From NCBI GenBank assembly GCA_017993835.1, contig JAGOLX010000003.1, positions 124,001-188,000 on the forward strand: a stretch of DNA of 64,000 nt, in the 5' to 3' direction. The notes beneath the pieces are model-generated. The model did not search any database. It worked only from the letters and a program-made list of their open reading frames with translations, and had not been told where the DNA came from. The DNA comes from Phycisphaerae bacterium (GTDB lineage Bacteria; Planctomycetota; Phycisphaerae; Sedimentisphaerales; Anaerobacaceae). Numbering within the stretch: position 1 is the first letter of the stretch; each line of letters opens with the position of its first letter. Of the stretch, positions 30,569 to 39,400 are shown piece by piece. Made by a program: the position numbers and the translations under genes.

Positions 30569-32143
30569 TCAGTTCTGCGGGCTGACTCCGACTCGACCTC
30601 GGATCCCGGCAGTCAGTTGCTCGACCTTCTCCCTGGGCAGGCTCGGGTGAGGGGGCAAATCGAGCGCCTTCTCCGCGAGTCCCAACGCTTCCTGCATGGC
30701 CTCAGGTCGGTGCTTGGAGAGAAACTGCGCAAGCCAGCAGTACACGACGGGATTGGTCGATTCCACGTCCAGCAGCGTGCGGAAATGCCTCTCCGCCTCG
30801 TCCAGGTTCCCGGTCATTTCCAGAATGCGGGCGAGCATGCCGCGAGGCCGCCCTTCCTCGGGACGCAGCTCGACGGCCCGATTCAGCGGGTCAATCGCAG
30901 CGGCGGGTCCCTGCGCCTGTGCCCGGCACGCCGCCAGCATCTGCCAGAGGTTGGCATTTCTCGGTTCCGATTGCGTTGCCTCCTCCAGGATTTCGGTGCA
31001 GCGCAGGAACTCCCTCTGTGCATCCAGCAGGTTCGCCAAGCCGATTGCCACAAGGCCGCGGGACCTTCCGGCCTGCCAGAGAGGCTCTAGAATCTGCTTC
31101 GCCTCGTCCGGCTCACCATTGCCCGAGAGGAATTGCGCGTACACGAGTTGTGTGGAAAGGCTGTTCGGATCCAGTTCCATTGCCCGCCTGTACGACTCAC
31201 GGGCAACGTCCGGCTGGCCCACTCTCTCCGCGGCGTACGCGAGCATCCTGTGCCCATAGCCCAACTCCGAACGGAGACGGATGAACGCTCGCGCCGACTC
31301 CATCGCCAGCTCGTACTTCTGCGGCCGCTGCAGACTCGACGTACGCAGGGCCAGCGAGCACACTTCGCGTGCGTCGGCAGGGCTTTGCAGACGGGTCTGC
31401 GCCCGACGCAGGCGGCCCTTGTCGAATCCATCCCCCAACAGCCCGAGCGCCTGGCTCACCGTGGGCCCTGTGGCTCCTTGTCCGAGAAACCGCTCGAGGT
31501 TCCGCTGAACCGTAGTAATACAGCCGACAACCTCGCCTGTATCCGGCAGTACGATGGCCGATCCGCTCCATCCAGGGCCCACCGCTTCGGCCTTGTTCAG
31601 CACGATGAGCCGAGGGATGCGCCCGCGGACGCCGACATACGCAACCAGCAGGACTTCCCCCTGGGCCTCGAACCCCTCCGGTGAGCTCACCGAATCCCAA
31701 TCCTCCAGCCGGTCGATGACCCTGGACAGTCCGATGACTCGGACTGAATTCGCATCCAGGATGGCATCGGCGCTCGCGAGCGACAGAGAGGGATGTCCCT
31801 TCCAGGGCACTTCCAGCACCGCCAGGTCGAGTTGCTCGTCGCTTGCCAGAATCCGGGCGTCACAGGCCTGCCCAAGACAGGGACTGAAGACCGAGACGAA
31901 CCCTTCGCATCGATGAGCGCCGGTGTTGGAAGACTCGTTGACCAGGTGGTCGCAGGTGATGACGAGCGTGCCATCGCCCACGATGAACCCGTTCCCCGCG
32001 CGTGTCCCACTGAAGTAGCGCGTCGTCACCACAACCAGAGCCGACTGGGGCAGGCCGTCCGCAGGAACAGCCTGCGAACCACAGAACGCACACGCCCCGA
32101 ACACCAGAGCCACAGAGATGACGCTTTTCCAGATACCCTTCAT
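30569..32143 (-). CDS. Secreted trypsin-like serine protease with TPR repeats
   Basis: A 524-residue exported protein with signal peptide (residues 1-28, SVALVFGACAFCGSQAVPAD). Residues about 35-235 look like an HtrA-type trypsin domain: GNGFIVGDGTLVITCDHLVN (His), DEQLDLAVLEVPW (Asp) and GPGWSGSAIVLPDTGEVVG (Ser in a GxSG-like turn). There is no PDZ domain. Residues about 270-500 form several TPR units (DVARESYRRAMELDPNSLST; GNLDEAERHFRTLLDVES), suited to protein docking. Proteolysis is likely but the catalytic geometry is unproven. It stands alone, with 500 bases free upstream. Confidence 0.75.
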   Translation of the reverse strand: MKGIWKSVISVALVFGACAFCGSQAVPADGLPQSALVVVTTRYFSGTRAGNGFIVGDGTLVITCDHLVNESSNTGAHRCEGFVSVFSPCLGQACDARILASDEQLDLAVLEVPWKGHPSLSLASADAILDANSVRVIGLSRVIDRLEDWDSVSSPEGFEAQGEVLLVAYVGVRGRIPRLIVLNKAEAVGPGWSGSAIVLPDTGEVVGCITTVQRNLERFLGQGATGPTVSQALGLLGDGFDKGRLRRAQTRLQSPADAREVCSLALRTSSLQRPQKYELAMESARAFIRLRSELGYGHRMLAYAAERVGQPDVARESYRRAMELDPNSLSTQLVYAQFLSGNGEPDEAKQILEPLWQAGRSRGLVAIGLANLLDAQREFLRCTEILEEATQSEPRNANLWQMLAACRAQAQGPAAAIDPLNRAVELRPEEGRPRGMLARILEMTGNLDEAERHFRTLLDVESTNPVVYCWLAQFLSKHRPEAMQEALGLAEKALDLPPHPSLPREKVEQLTAGIRGRVGVSPQN

Positions 32144-32590
32144 AGCATTGCCTCTCGCAAAAGAACCTGCCTTGTCATCGCCAGTCTACACAGGTCCCCT
32201 GCGACCGGCAAGTCCTTCCGACCCGAGTTGCGATGACGAGAGCAGCCGACGGGAAAAAAATCGGTTCTTCACGGAATTGTGGGGAAGTCGGCACGGCTCT
32301 GAGAGACACGCGATGCGCTCGTTTGTTCTCCACGTGCCTTCATTTGGGGGCGCTGCCCCCAAACCCGCGGCATTTGGCGCATTGAGCCAGCAGCATGAGA
32401 ATGGAGGAAAAGACAGCAAGACAGGCTCTGGTCGAGCGACCGATTCTTCTGCCTCCATGCTGCTGGTCCAGAGCGGGAAATGCCCGCCGCATTGCGGCGG
32501 ATTCCGGAGATATCCGTTTCTTCCTCCCGACAGGCGTCCCCGCAATTCCGTGATGAACCAAAAAATCTCGCGGCCATCGCATTTTCCTTG
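32144..32590. other. Gene-free region between the protease gene and the first blaI
   Basis: Open frames here are overlapping and unlike any family. I see no RNA gene. The protease promoter should lie at the left side. The right edge borders the blaI promoter-operator. Confidence 0.4.
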
Positions 32591-32636
32591 TTGACATGTC
32601 TTACACATGTAGGATATTATATCCTACACATGTAAG
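32591..32636 (+). promoter_or_regulatory. Promoter and double BlaI operator
   Basis: TTGACA at 32591-32596 and TATTAT at 32615-32620 (18-base spacer). Two identical dyads TACACATGTA at 32602-32611 and 32625-32634 match the TACA-NN-TGTA boxes of BlaI/MecI and flank the -10 element, 23 bases centre to centre. The gene starts at 32648, so this is almost surely autoregulation of the blaI-M56 cassette. Confidence 0.85.
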
Positions 32637-32647
32637 AGGAGACAGGC

Positions 32648-33022
32648 ATGAGCAAGAAACAACTACGGGCGATGAGTCCGGCGGAAACGGAAATCCTTCG
32701 GCTGGTTTGGCAATTGGGCGAAGCGACTGTGCAACAGGTGCGCGATGCCCTGCCGGAGAACCGCAAGGTGGCCTACAAAACGGTCCAGACTCTTCTGCGG
32801 CGACTGGAGGAAAAGGGCTATCTGACGCACAAGATCGAAGGCAAGGCCCACGTCTTCTGCCCCGCCGTCAAACGCGAGGCGGTCGTCAAGCGAACGGTCC
32901 TGGACTTCCTCGACCGCCTCTTCGGCGGCGACCCCCGGCCCCTGATGCACTTTCTGGCCCGGGAAGGCCGAATCGATCAAAAGGATATCGAGGAACTGAA
33001 GAAGCTCATCGACGAATCGTAG
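32648..33022 (+). CDS. BlaI/MecI/CopY-family repressor (cassette 1)
   Basis: A 124-residue winged-helix repressor that should bind the TACANNTGTA boxes upstream. It has the family start SPAETEILRLVWQLGEATVQ, recognition helix KTVQTLLRRLEEKGYL, wing HKIEGKAHVFCPAV and C-terminal dimerisation helices. SD AGAGGAGA. The next gene is an M56 metallopeptidase, the partner that inactivates BlaI in the penicillinase systems. No beta-lactamase gene is nearby, so the regulated response is something else. Confidence 0.93.
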   Translation: MSKKQLRAMSPAETEILRLVWQLGEATVQQVRDALPENRKVAYKTVQTLLRRLEEKGYLTHKIEGKAHVFCPAVKREAVVKRTVLDFLDRLFGGDPRPLMHFLAREGRIDQKDIEELKKLIDES

Positions 33023-33054
33023 CAAAGCAGACACTGGCTACGGAGGTGCCGACG

Positions 33055-33123
33055 ATGGATGCCTATCTGAACGAGGTCGTGCGATACCTATTTGCGCAGA
33101 GTTGGTAGATCGCTCTGCTGACC
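33055..33123 (+). other. Original 5' end of the M56 gene, cut off by an in-frame TAG
   Basis: An ATG at 33055 with SD GGAGG opens MDAYLNEVVRYLFAQSW and then reaches TAG at 33106-33108. The frame continues without a break as IALLTVAVAVLTFALRRRSA. In related BlaR1-like proteins this spot normally reads SWQIALL, so the stop looks like a CAG to TAG change. It could be a true nonsense mutation, an assembly error or a site of readthrough. Confidence 0.7.
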
Positions 33124-35325
33124 GTGGCTGTAGCGGTGCTCACCTTCGCCCTGCGGCGCCGCAGCGCCCATGTTCGCTACCTGCTCTGGTTGATCGTTCT
33201 GGCCAAGTGCCTCGTACCACCGCTGTACGTGGTGCCTCTGTACGTCCTGCCTACCGTGGTCCCCGGAGGCACTCCCGATTCGCTGCCCTTGTTGGAGTGG
33301 CTCGCGGCGCATTCCGGGTCTCCACCCCCAGCATCACCCGAGGGGTCCTCTGTCGCAGTCCGCGAATCCGTTCCAACAGATCGAACCATGCAAGCCCGGG
33401 GACGACGTCTGTCCACATGCGGATGGCTGGGGGCCCTCTGGATTGCTGGTGTCGTCACATATCTGACGGTAAACCTGCTCCGTGCTCTGCGAGGCCACCG
33501 TCGGCTTCGAAAGAACCGAAGACTCCTTCCGGATGATATGCGGGCCGATATTACCGAGACGCTGCTGGCCTATGGTCTGAAAAGACATCCGAAGGTCTGG
33601 ATCGTCGAGAACGTAGGGCAACCCTTCGTGTGGGGTTTGCTTCGGGGGAGCATCTACGTCCCGACGAGTCTTCTCTCTATCGGGAGGCATGAGCACCGCC
33701 GAGACGTCCTGGCGCACGAACTGAGTCACATGGTTCGGTTCGACGCGGGCGTCAACGTCCTCCAAGTGGTGGCCCAAGCGGTCTTCTGGTTTCACCCATT
33801 GGTCTGGTGGGCAAACCGCAAGATCCGCGTCGAACGGGAGAAGTGCTGCGATGAGACAGCCATTGCCCGTCTCCACACCCAGGCGAAGGACTACTGCAGC
33901 GCGGTGGTCGAAACACTCGCCAACATGAAGAAATCGCCTCGGCCCGTGCCGTCGTTGGCCATAGCTGGTCCACTCAAAGATATCGAGGAAAGGATTAGAA
34001 CCATGCTGCAACCAGGAAGAGAATTCCGCCGACATGCCGGTCTCAGAATGGCGTTGGCCGTTCTGCTGCTAGCCACGTTCACCGTCCCAACAACCTTGGT
34101 TCTGTGCGCCAAAGGTGGAACAGAACAGGCAACTTCGGTCAGCGACGAAGGGTTGTCACTGGGGTCAGGTGAGAGAACACCTGCCGGAGCATCTGCAGCG
34201 CGTTTGGGCGATCTAATTCGCACCTTCCAGGACCCTAATGTCAACGGACGGAGTATGTTCGGACACTCCGTCACAGTGATCGGGAATGACGTTCTGGTAG
34301 GAGCCCCCATGAACAAGGTCGCATATCTGTTCGACGGCTCGACCGGAAGACTCATGCGAACATTCGTTCCTCCAGATCCGACAAAGGCTGGCCTCTTCGG
34401 ATTCTGCGTGGGCGGGGTCGGACAAGATGTCCTTATTGCGGACTTGGCATACAGGGCGGATCCAAATGGCCAGCCGCCAGGAGAAGCCTACTTGTTCAAC
34501 GGTCATACAGGAGAGCTGCTCCGCACGTTCGCAAATCCGCAGCCCGACAACTACATGCTCTTCGGACGAGCCGTGGCTGGAATGGGTGACGGTCGGGTCA
34601 TTCTCCAAGCGGTATCCAAGGACATGACGACGGATGTCACCTTCCTTCTTGACGCTCCCACCGGCAAAGTGCTGCACGTTTTCCAGCAACCCAAGTCGAA
34701 AAACGTTGGAGGGGACGAGACTTGGGTAACTGCCATTGACGACCAGATATGGATCGGAGCGATGTGTGACGACACCGGCGCCGAGAAGGCGGGCGCCGTG
34801 TATGTGTTCGATGGTGCCACAGGCAAGCCCGTACGTACCTTCCTGAATCCCAATCCGAGCCCCTATGCCCTCTTCGGCAACTGTATTGCCTTCTCCGCCA
34901 ATCGTGTCCTGATCGGTGCCGCTCTAGCAACCATTGATGGAAGACGATCCGGGGCCGTCTATTTGTTCGAACGTGGAACCGGCGAATTGCTTCGGAGTTT
35001 CATGAATCCCTCGCCCAGCGAGGCCGGCAAATATGATAGCACAGGACCGCATGGCGACTACTTCGGACGCTCTGTGGCTTGGGTAGGCAACAGCGTTTTG
35101 ATCGGAACGACATGGGATGACACGGGCGCCAAGGCGGCCGGAGTAGCGTATCTGTTCGACGGTGCAACCGGCAGGTTGCTTCACAAGTTCGCCAATCCCA
35201 ATCCGGTGGAGAACGCTCACTTCGGTGTTCAGGTGGCCGCTCTGGGGAACAACATCCTTGTTGCAGCCCGCGATCTGGGGGGGCGCATGAGCGGCACCGT
35301 CTACTTGTTCAAAGGCACTGACTAA
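33124..35325 (+). CDS. M56 (BlaR1-like) membrane metallopeptidase with FG-GAP-like beta-propeller (cassette 1)
   Basis: A 733-residue frame after the internal TAG; GTG 33124 could restart translation. N-terminal membrane helices (VRYLLWLIVLAKCLVPPLYV) are followed by the cytoplasmic zinc peptidase: HELSH at 198-202, the downstream WFHPLVWWANRKIRVEREKC and the CDE motif. A further membrane helix lies near 310-330 (LRMALAVLLLATFTVPTTLV). Beyond it, residues about 360-733 form seven or so repeats such as YLFDGATGRLLHKFANPNP and FGVQVAALGNNILVAA, an FG-GAP/integrin-like beta-propeller facing outside. This replaces the penicillin-binding sensor of BlaR1. Predicted role: an outside signal activates the peptidase to relieve BlaI repression. 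Confidence 0.8.
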   Translation: MAVAVLTFALRRRSAHVRYLLWLIVLAKCLVPPLYVVPLYVLPTVVPGGTPDSLPLLEWLAAHSGSPPPASPEGSSVAVRESVPTDRTMQARGRRLSTCGWLGALWIAGVVTYLTVNLLRALRGHRRLRKNRRLLPDDMRADITETLLAYGLKRHPKVWIVENVGQPFVWGLLRGSIYVPTSLLSIGRHEHRRDVLAHELSHMVRFDAGVNVLQVVAQAVFWFHPLVWWANRKIRVEREKCCDETAIARLHTQAKDYCSAVVETLANMKKSPRPVPSLAIAGPLKDIEERIRTMLQPGREFRRHAGLRMALAVLLLATFTVPTTLVLCAKGGTEQATSVSDEGLSLGSGERTPAGASAARLGDLIRTFQDPNVNGRSMFGHSVTVIGNDVLVGAPMNKVAYLFDGSTGRLMRTFVPPDPTKAGLFGFCVGGVGQDVLIADLAYRADPNGQPPGEAYLFNGHTGELLRTFANPQPDNYMLFGRAVAGMGDGRVILQAVSKDMTTDVTFLLDAPTGKVLHVFQQPKSKNVGGDETWVTAIDDQIWIGAMCDDTGAEKAGAVYVFDGATGKPVRTFLNPNPSPYALFGNCIAFSANRVLIGAALATIDGRRSGAVYLFERGTGELLRSFMNPSPSEAGKYDSTGPHGDYFGRSVAWVGNSVLIGTTWDDTGAKAAGVAYLFDGATGRLLHKFANPNPVENAHFGVQVAALGNNILVAARDLGGRMSGTVYLFKGTD

Positions 35326-35509
35326 CACTTGTGGCGCCCATCCTTTCTTGGGTACCAGCGACAGAGTGTCCACCAACCGAGGTAAGGAGTCGGCGGGGTC
35401 AACGGACGCCCCGCCGGTGTTTTGTCATTCTCAACATGCGTTTGTATCGCGGGCCACCACCTTTGCCGGGCATCCTGCACATGCCGACCCCAAAGAAAAT
35501 CTTCACCAT

Positions 35510-35558
35510 CTACGGTTTTTACCGTTGACATACTACTGGTTAAGCCGTAGTCTATAGT
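35510..35558 (+). promoter_or_regulatory. Promoter-operator of the second BlaI cassette
   Basis: TTGACA at 35525-35530 with TAGTCT 17 bases on. Inverted repeats: ACGGT-TTTT-ACCGT (35512-35525) next to the -35 box, and CTACGG / CCGTAG (35510-35515 and 35545-35550) around the promoter. They differ from the boxes of cassette 1, so the two repressors probably see different operators. Confidence 0.6.
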
Positions 35559-35606
35559 GTGGATTGGCAAGTGAATTCGTCGTTCCTGTGGATCAGGAGG
35601 TTTTCT

Positions 35607-36002
35607 ATGGCACGACCACGTCAGGAGAATCCGACGCCCGCGGAATTGGAGGTGCTGCGGGTTATCTGGGAGCGAGGGCCAAGCACCGTTCGCGAGGTCA
35701 TGATCTCGCTGCATCAGGATCGCCCGAGGGCCTATACCTCCGTGATGAGCCTGATGAACGTCATGGTGGAGAAAGGTCTGCTCGCCACAGAACCCAAAGG
35801 CCGGGCCTTCCTCTACTCCGCGAAGATCTCCCAGGCCCGGACGCAGTCCGAGATCGTGAAGGACCTGCTCGGGCGAGTATTCGACGGCTCGGCCAGCGCC
35901 CTGGTCACCCACCTGCTCGAGCAGGCCAAGCCGGATGGCGAGGAACTGGACGAAATCCAGAAGACGATTGCTGAGTTCGCACGCAAGAAGGGAGGTGCGT
36001 AA
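35607..36002 (+). CDS. BlaI/MecI/CopY-family repressor (cassette 2)
   Basis: A 131-residue winged-helix repressor: NPTPAELEVLRVIWERGPST, RAYTSVMSLMNVMVEKGLLA (recognition helix), wing EPKGRAFLYSAKISQ, then C-terminal dimer helices. The ATG at 35607 is chosen for SD AGGAGG 6 bases upstream; a longer frame to 35559 overlaps the promoter. Its stop overlaps the start of the next gene (TAATG), so the repressor and peptidase are translationally coupled. Confidence 0.93.
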   Translation: MARPRQENPTPAELEVLRVIWERGPSTVREVMISLHQDRPRAYTSVMSLMNVMVEKGLLATEPKGRAFLYSAKISQARTQSEIVKDLLGRVFDGSASALVTHLLEQAKPDGEELDEIQKTIAEFARKKGGA

Positions 36003-38839
36003 TGTCCGTGGTCGAGTTCTTCTCCCAGCCCGTTTGGCACCGCTTGAGTCTCACCCTGGTCCACTTTCTCTGGCAGGGTCTGGCAGCAGCGATGCTCGCC
36101 TGTGTGTCCGTTCGACTCCTGAGACTCCAGCGAGGCAACCCTCGCTATGCGGCCTACCTCGTGGTGTTTGTCGCGACGGCAGCCTGTCCGCTGATCACGT
36201 TCGCAGTCCTGGATGCGCCCTCGCAGTCTGTCGCCACGCCGGCGAATCCGTCGCCTGTGATCGAATCGGCAACGCCCGACCCCCTTGTCGCTTCCATCAC
36301 CCCGGTGCAGTCACAGGGCGGGAACCCAGTGATTGGCACACCGCTGGCCCACCGCCCTCTCCACGAGAGACTCGACAGCATACTGCAGGCATCGCTGCCA
36401 TGGGCAATGTTGTGTTGGATGGGCGGGGTCCTGGTGTTGAGCGTGCGTTTGCTGCTGGGGTTTATCGGCGTATGCCGATGGCGCCGCAGCGCCGAGCCTC
36501 CGGCAAGCGAGCTTACGACGCGGATCAGAGTGCTGAGCGAAAGACTGGGTATGGCGGGCTTCTCTCGGGTATTCATCTCACAGCGAGCGATGGAGGCGGC
36601 CGCAATGGGCTGCCTGCATCCCATCGTGTTGTTGCCCGCTGCCCTGGCGACCCGGATGCCGCCGGAGATGTTGGAGGCCGTGATCGCTCACGAGTTGGCC
36701 CACATCCGCCGACTCGACTTGTGGGTCAACCTGGCCCAGCGGGTGGTCGAGACACTCTTGTTCTACCACCCGGCGGTCTGGTGGTTGTCTTCCCGCCTGC
36801 GCAGCGAGCGGGAGTTGTGCTGCGACGAACTGGCCGTGAAAGCCACAGGAGAACGACTGACGTATGCGTCAGCCCTGGAGAGTGCAGGGAGAATCCATTT
36901 GGCCTTGACACGGCCCACCCTTGCCCTGCGGTTTGGACAAGACGGAAAGCCCACGCTCAGCCGCGTCCGTCACATCCTGGGCTTTCCCGCCACTCCGCCG
37001 GACTCGCGTGCCTGGCTCGCCGGCGCCATCGTGGTCGCCCTGCTGGCAGTCCTTGCTATACCACCGTTTTCGGCCTGGACCGGGGGAGCCGAGAAGGAAC
37101 CTGCAATCCGCAAAACAGACCAAACACTCGCATTGCCCGCGCCGCTCTCTCAGTTCCCCCGCACACTGAATGGCTGGACCGGCGAGGATCTCCACCTTCC
37201 GGCGGCCGTGCGAGAGTACATGCGAGACAAGGCAACCGACGATTTCATTAACCGGCGCTACGTCAACAGGGCTACGCAGCAATCGGCGGATCTGTACGTG
37301 GCATATTCCTCGTCCCATCCGAGCGGCGTTCTCAGCCAATCCCCACTGCGATGCTTCCCTGCGAACGGGTGGATTTGGGATCAGACGGCCCCCCTGAACA
37401 TTGTCACCTCATCCAATCGCCTGATTCGGGTCGCCGTGCACCGATTTCACCCGCTTTCTTCGCCACCGACCGAGTTGGCCGTGCTGTGCGTCTACATCGT
37501 GGACAACAGAATCGTGACAGAGCAGGACTTGTTGGAACGGTTTGCGGAAGAGACTCCGCAACACCAACTCCGCTATGTGGCCCAGATCGAAATCAGTTCC
37601 TTCCGCGGAGATTCCGTTCGGTCGGCGGCTGGCGCGATGCTCGATGCTCTCCTGGAGACCTTTGCTGTACGCAGTCCTGCCACCGAACCTGGAGCAGATG
37701 ACAGTGGAGGGGAGTCCCAGGAATCAGGCTCTCCACCTCAGACTTTCAACTCCAGCATGGTGTTTGACGTCTTCGCCCAGAAGTCCTTTTCTCATGTTCC
37801 CGACATGGACTCCGGCGAGATGGGGTCCGGCCCAAGGTGGATCGGGCGTACCCCGAGTGCCTCACCGACGGAGATTCCCGCTGGCTGGATATGGTGGGTG
37901 TTGCCGTCAGTTCCGGTGGACAATTGGGACGCGTTGATCGAAGAGATGGATCACAGTGGCGTCCCCGGTTTGAAACTGCCCCTGGCCACCGATTCCGATA
38001 TGGAACATCTCGCAAATCTGGCAAGGCTCAAATATCTGGATCTGATCTCGCCGCGAATTACCGATGTAGGTCTCGCCCACCTCAAGAACCTGTCCGAATT
38101 GCAGTGGCTGACTCTTCAGGCGGGTGCCGGTGTAACCGACGCTGGCTTGGCGAATCTCGCCGGCATGACCAAGCTGAGGATTCTGGTTTTGGGCAACATA
38201 CAGGTCACAGACGCAGGTCTGGCGCATCTCAAAGGCCTGACCGCCTTGCAGGCTCTGTCCGTGCAGGGTGCTCCGATCTCCGATGCGGGTCTAAGGAACC
38301 TCCAGGGTCTGAGCAAGCTGCAATTCCTGGACTTGCTCGGGACCCAGATTACGGACAACGGCGTGGCCCTGCTGACGCATCTGCCCGAATTGCAGGTCCT
38401 GCTGTTGGGCAGCGCCAAGATCACGGGGCCCGGTTTGGCCCATCTCAAGGGCATGCCTCGATTGCGTGGATTGGTCCTGGCAGGCACCCAGGTCACGGAC
38501 GCCAGTCTGGCCTCTCTCGCGGACCTGCCGGGATTGCAGGGATTGACCCTGTCCGGCACGCAAATCACCGATGCAGGCATCGCCCACCTCCAGGGCCTCA
38601 CCGGACTACGAGTTCTGGAACTGGAGAACACCAGGATCACCGACGCGGGTCTCGCATACCTCCAGGGCCTAACCGAATTGACGTGGCTGAACCTGACCAG
38701 CGACAAGATCACGGATGCGGGCCTGGGACAACTCGAGAGCCTCACCGGGTTGAAGCATCTGTCGACACGGGGCAAGCAGATTACGCTCGCCGGTGAACAA
38801 CGGCTCAAGCAGGGTCTTCCAAATCTCACGAGAGACTGA
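36002..38839 (+). CDS. M56 (BlaR1-like) metallopeptidase with EpsI/DUF3485-like and leucine-rich repeat domains (cassette 2)
   Basis: A 945-residue membrane protein. Residues 1-340 form the M56 region: helices near the N-terminus, HELAH at 230-234, LFYHPAVWWLSSRLRSEREL and the CDEL motif, and a helix near 340-358 (WLAGAIVVALLAVLAIPPF). Residues about 378-565 read like the exosortase-associated EpsI domain: LSQFPRTLNGWTGEDLHLP, SADLYVAYSSSHP, SPLRCFPANGW. Residues about 660-945 are about a dozen leucine-rich repeats of the type AGLAHLKGLTALQALSVQGA / ITDAGL. No penicillin-binding domain is present. The fusion suggests a protease relay that reads an envelope or polysaccharide-export signal (inference). 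Confidence 0.85.
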   Translation: MSVVEFFSQPVWHRLSLTLVHFLWQGLAAAMLACVSVRLLRLQRGNPRYAAYLVVFVATAACPLITFAVLDAPSQSVATPANPSPVIESATPDPLVASITPVQSQGGNPVIGTPLAHRPLHERLDSILQASLPWAMLCWMGGVLVLSVRLLLGFIGVCRWRRSAEPPASELTTRIRVLSERLGMAGFSRVFISQRAMEAAAMGCLHPIVLLPAALATRMPPEMLEAVIAHELAHIRRLDLWVNLAQRVVETLLFYHPAVWWLSSRLRSERELCCDELAVKATGERLTYASALESAGRIHLALTRPTLALRFGQDGKPTLSRVRHILGFPATPPDSRAWLAGAIVVALLAVLAIPPFSAWTGGAEKEPAIRKTDQTLALPAPLSQFPRTLNGWTGEDLHLPAAVREYMRDKATDDFINRRYVNRATQQSADLYVAYSSSHPSGVLSQSPLRCFPANGWIWDQTAPLNIVTSSNRLIRVAVHRFHPLSSPPTELAVLCVYIVDNRIVTEQDLLERFAEETPQHQLRYVAQIEISSFRGDSVRSAAGAMLDALLETFAVRSPATEPGADDSGGESQESGSPPQTFNSSMVFDVFAQKSFSHVPDMDSGEMGSGPRWIGRTPSASPTEIPAGWIWWVLPSVPVDNWDALIEEMDHSGVPGLKLPLATDSDMEHLANLARLKYLDLISPRITDVGLAHLKNLSELQWLTLQAGAGVTDAGLANLAGMTKLRILVLGNIQVTDAGLAHLKGLTALQALSVQGAPISDAGLRNLQGLSKLQFLDLLGTQITDNGVALLTHLPELQVLLLGSAKITGPGLAHLKGMPRLRGLVLAGTQVTDASLASLADLPGLQGLTLSGTQITDAGIAHLQGLTGLRVLELENTRITDAGLAYLQGLTELTWLNLTSDKITDAGLGQLESLTGLKHLSTRGKQITLAGEQRLKQGLPNLTRD

Positions 38840-38871
38840 GACTCCATCGACAAGCACAGGACGATGGGAAG

Positions 38872-39357
38872 ATGGAACCCAGCAGTATAGACACACCCAC
38901 AAGATCAGTGCTCAGGCGAATTCACATCGTCGCGACAGCCTGGTTCGTCGCATGTGCCGGATACCTTCTCGCAGATGGGTTGCGCCGAGCGGGGTTCAAC
39001 TGGTGGCTGGTTCTCTCCCTGTCCGGGTACTCCACGAGTATGCTTCTGCTTCTCGTCTGTCTCTACCTGTTCGCTTTCGTTCACGGCATCCGAGGGTTAC
39101 GACGCACCAGAGCCGAGCACCCCGTGACCGGCGCCGGCTACTACATGTTCCTCTACGTGTCGACTCCATTGCTCACCGGCCTGTGCGCCGCTACCGAAAT
39201 CGACAACGCTTCCGGAACAAACGGGCATTTGATTTACATCGCAACGGTAACGTTGAAAGCAACGTTCCTTGCGTGGGTTGTCATCGATCCACTCGTGGGG
39301 TTCATAGAGATACATCTGTCCGCAAGTCGCAGTCACCGGACCATCAGGAAGAAGTGA
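38872..39357 (+). CDS. Four-helix membrane protein, unknown
   Basis: 161 residues with four hydrophobic segments (IVATAWFVACAGYLLADGL; WLVLSLSGYSTSMLLLLVCL; YMFLYVSTPLLTGLCA; TLKATFLAWVVIDPLVGFIE) and a charged basic tail. It lies 32 bases after the second M56 gene in the same direction and could belong to that operon. The start has a weak SD (GGGAAG). I recognise no family. Confidence 0.65.
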   Translation: MEPSSIDTPTRSVLRRIHIVATAWFVACAGYLLADGLRRAGFNWWLVLSLSGYSTSMLLLLVCLYLFAFVHGIRGLRRTRAEHPVTGAGYYMFLYVSTPLLTGLCAATEIDNASGTNGHLIYIATVTLKATFLAWVVIDPLVGFIEIHLSASRSHRTIRKK

Positions 39358-39360
39358 AAC

Positions 39361-39386
39361 GGGCGAGGCTTTCGAGGGCCTCGCCC
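39361..39386. terminator. Stem-loop between convergent genes
   Basis: GGGCGAGGC pairs with GCCTCGCCC around an 8-base loop between the two convergent stop codons. No strong T-run follows on either strand, so rho-independent termination is possible but not certain. Confidence 0.5.
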
Positions 39387-39400
39387 GTGGGTCTGCGTTA

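Noticed and set aside
32600-38839. Beta-lactam resistance locus
   Set aside because: BlaI and M56 genes are present but no beta-lactamase or penicillin-binding sensor domain was found.
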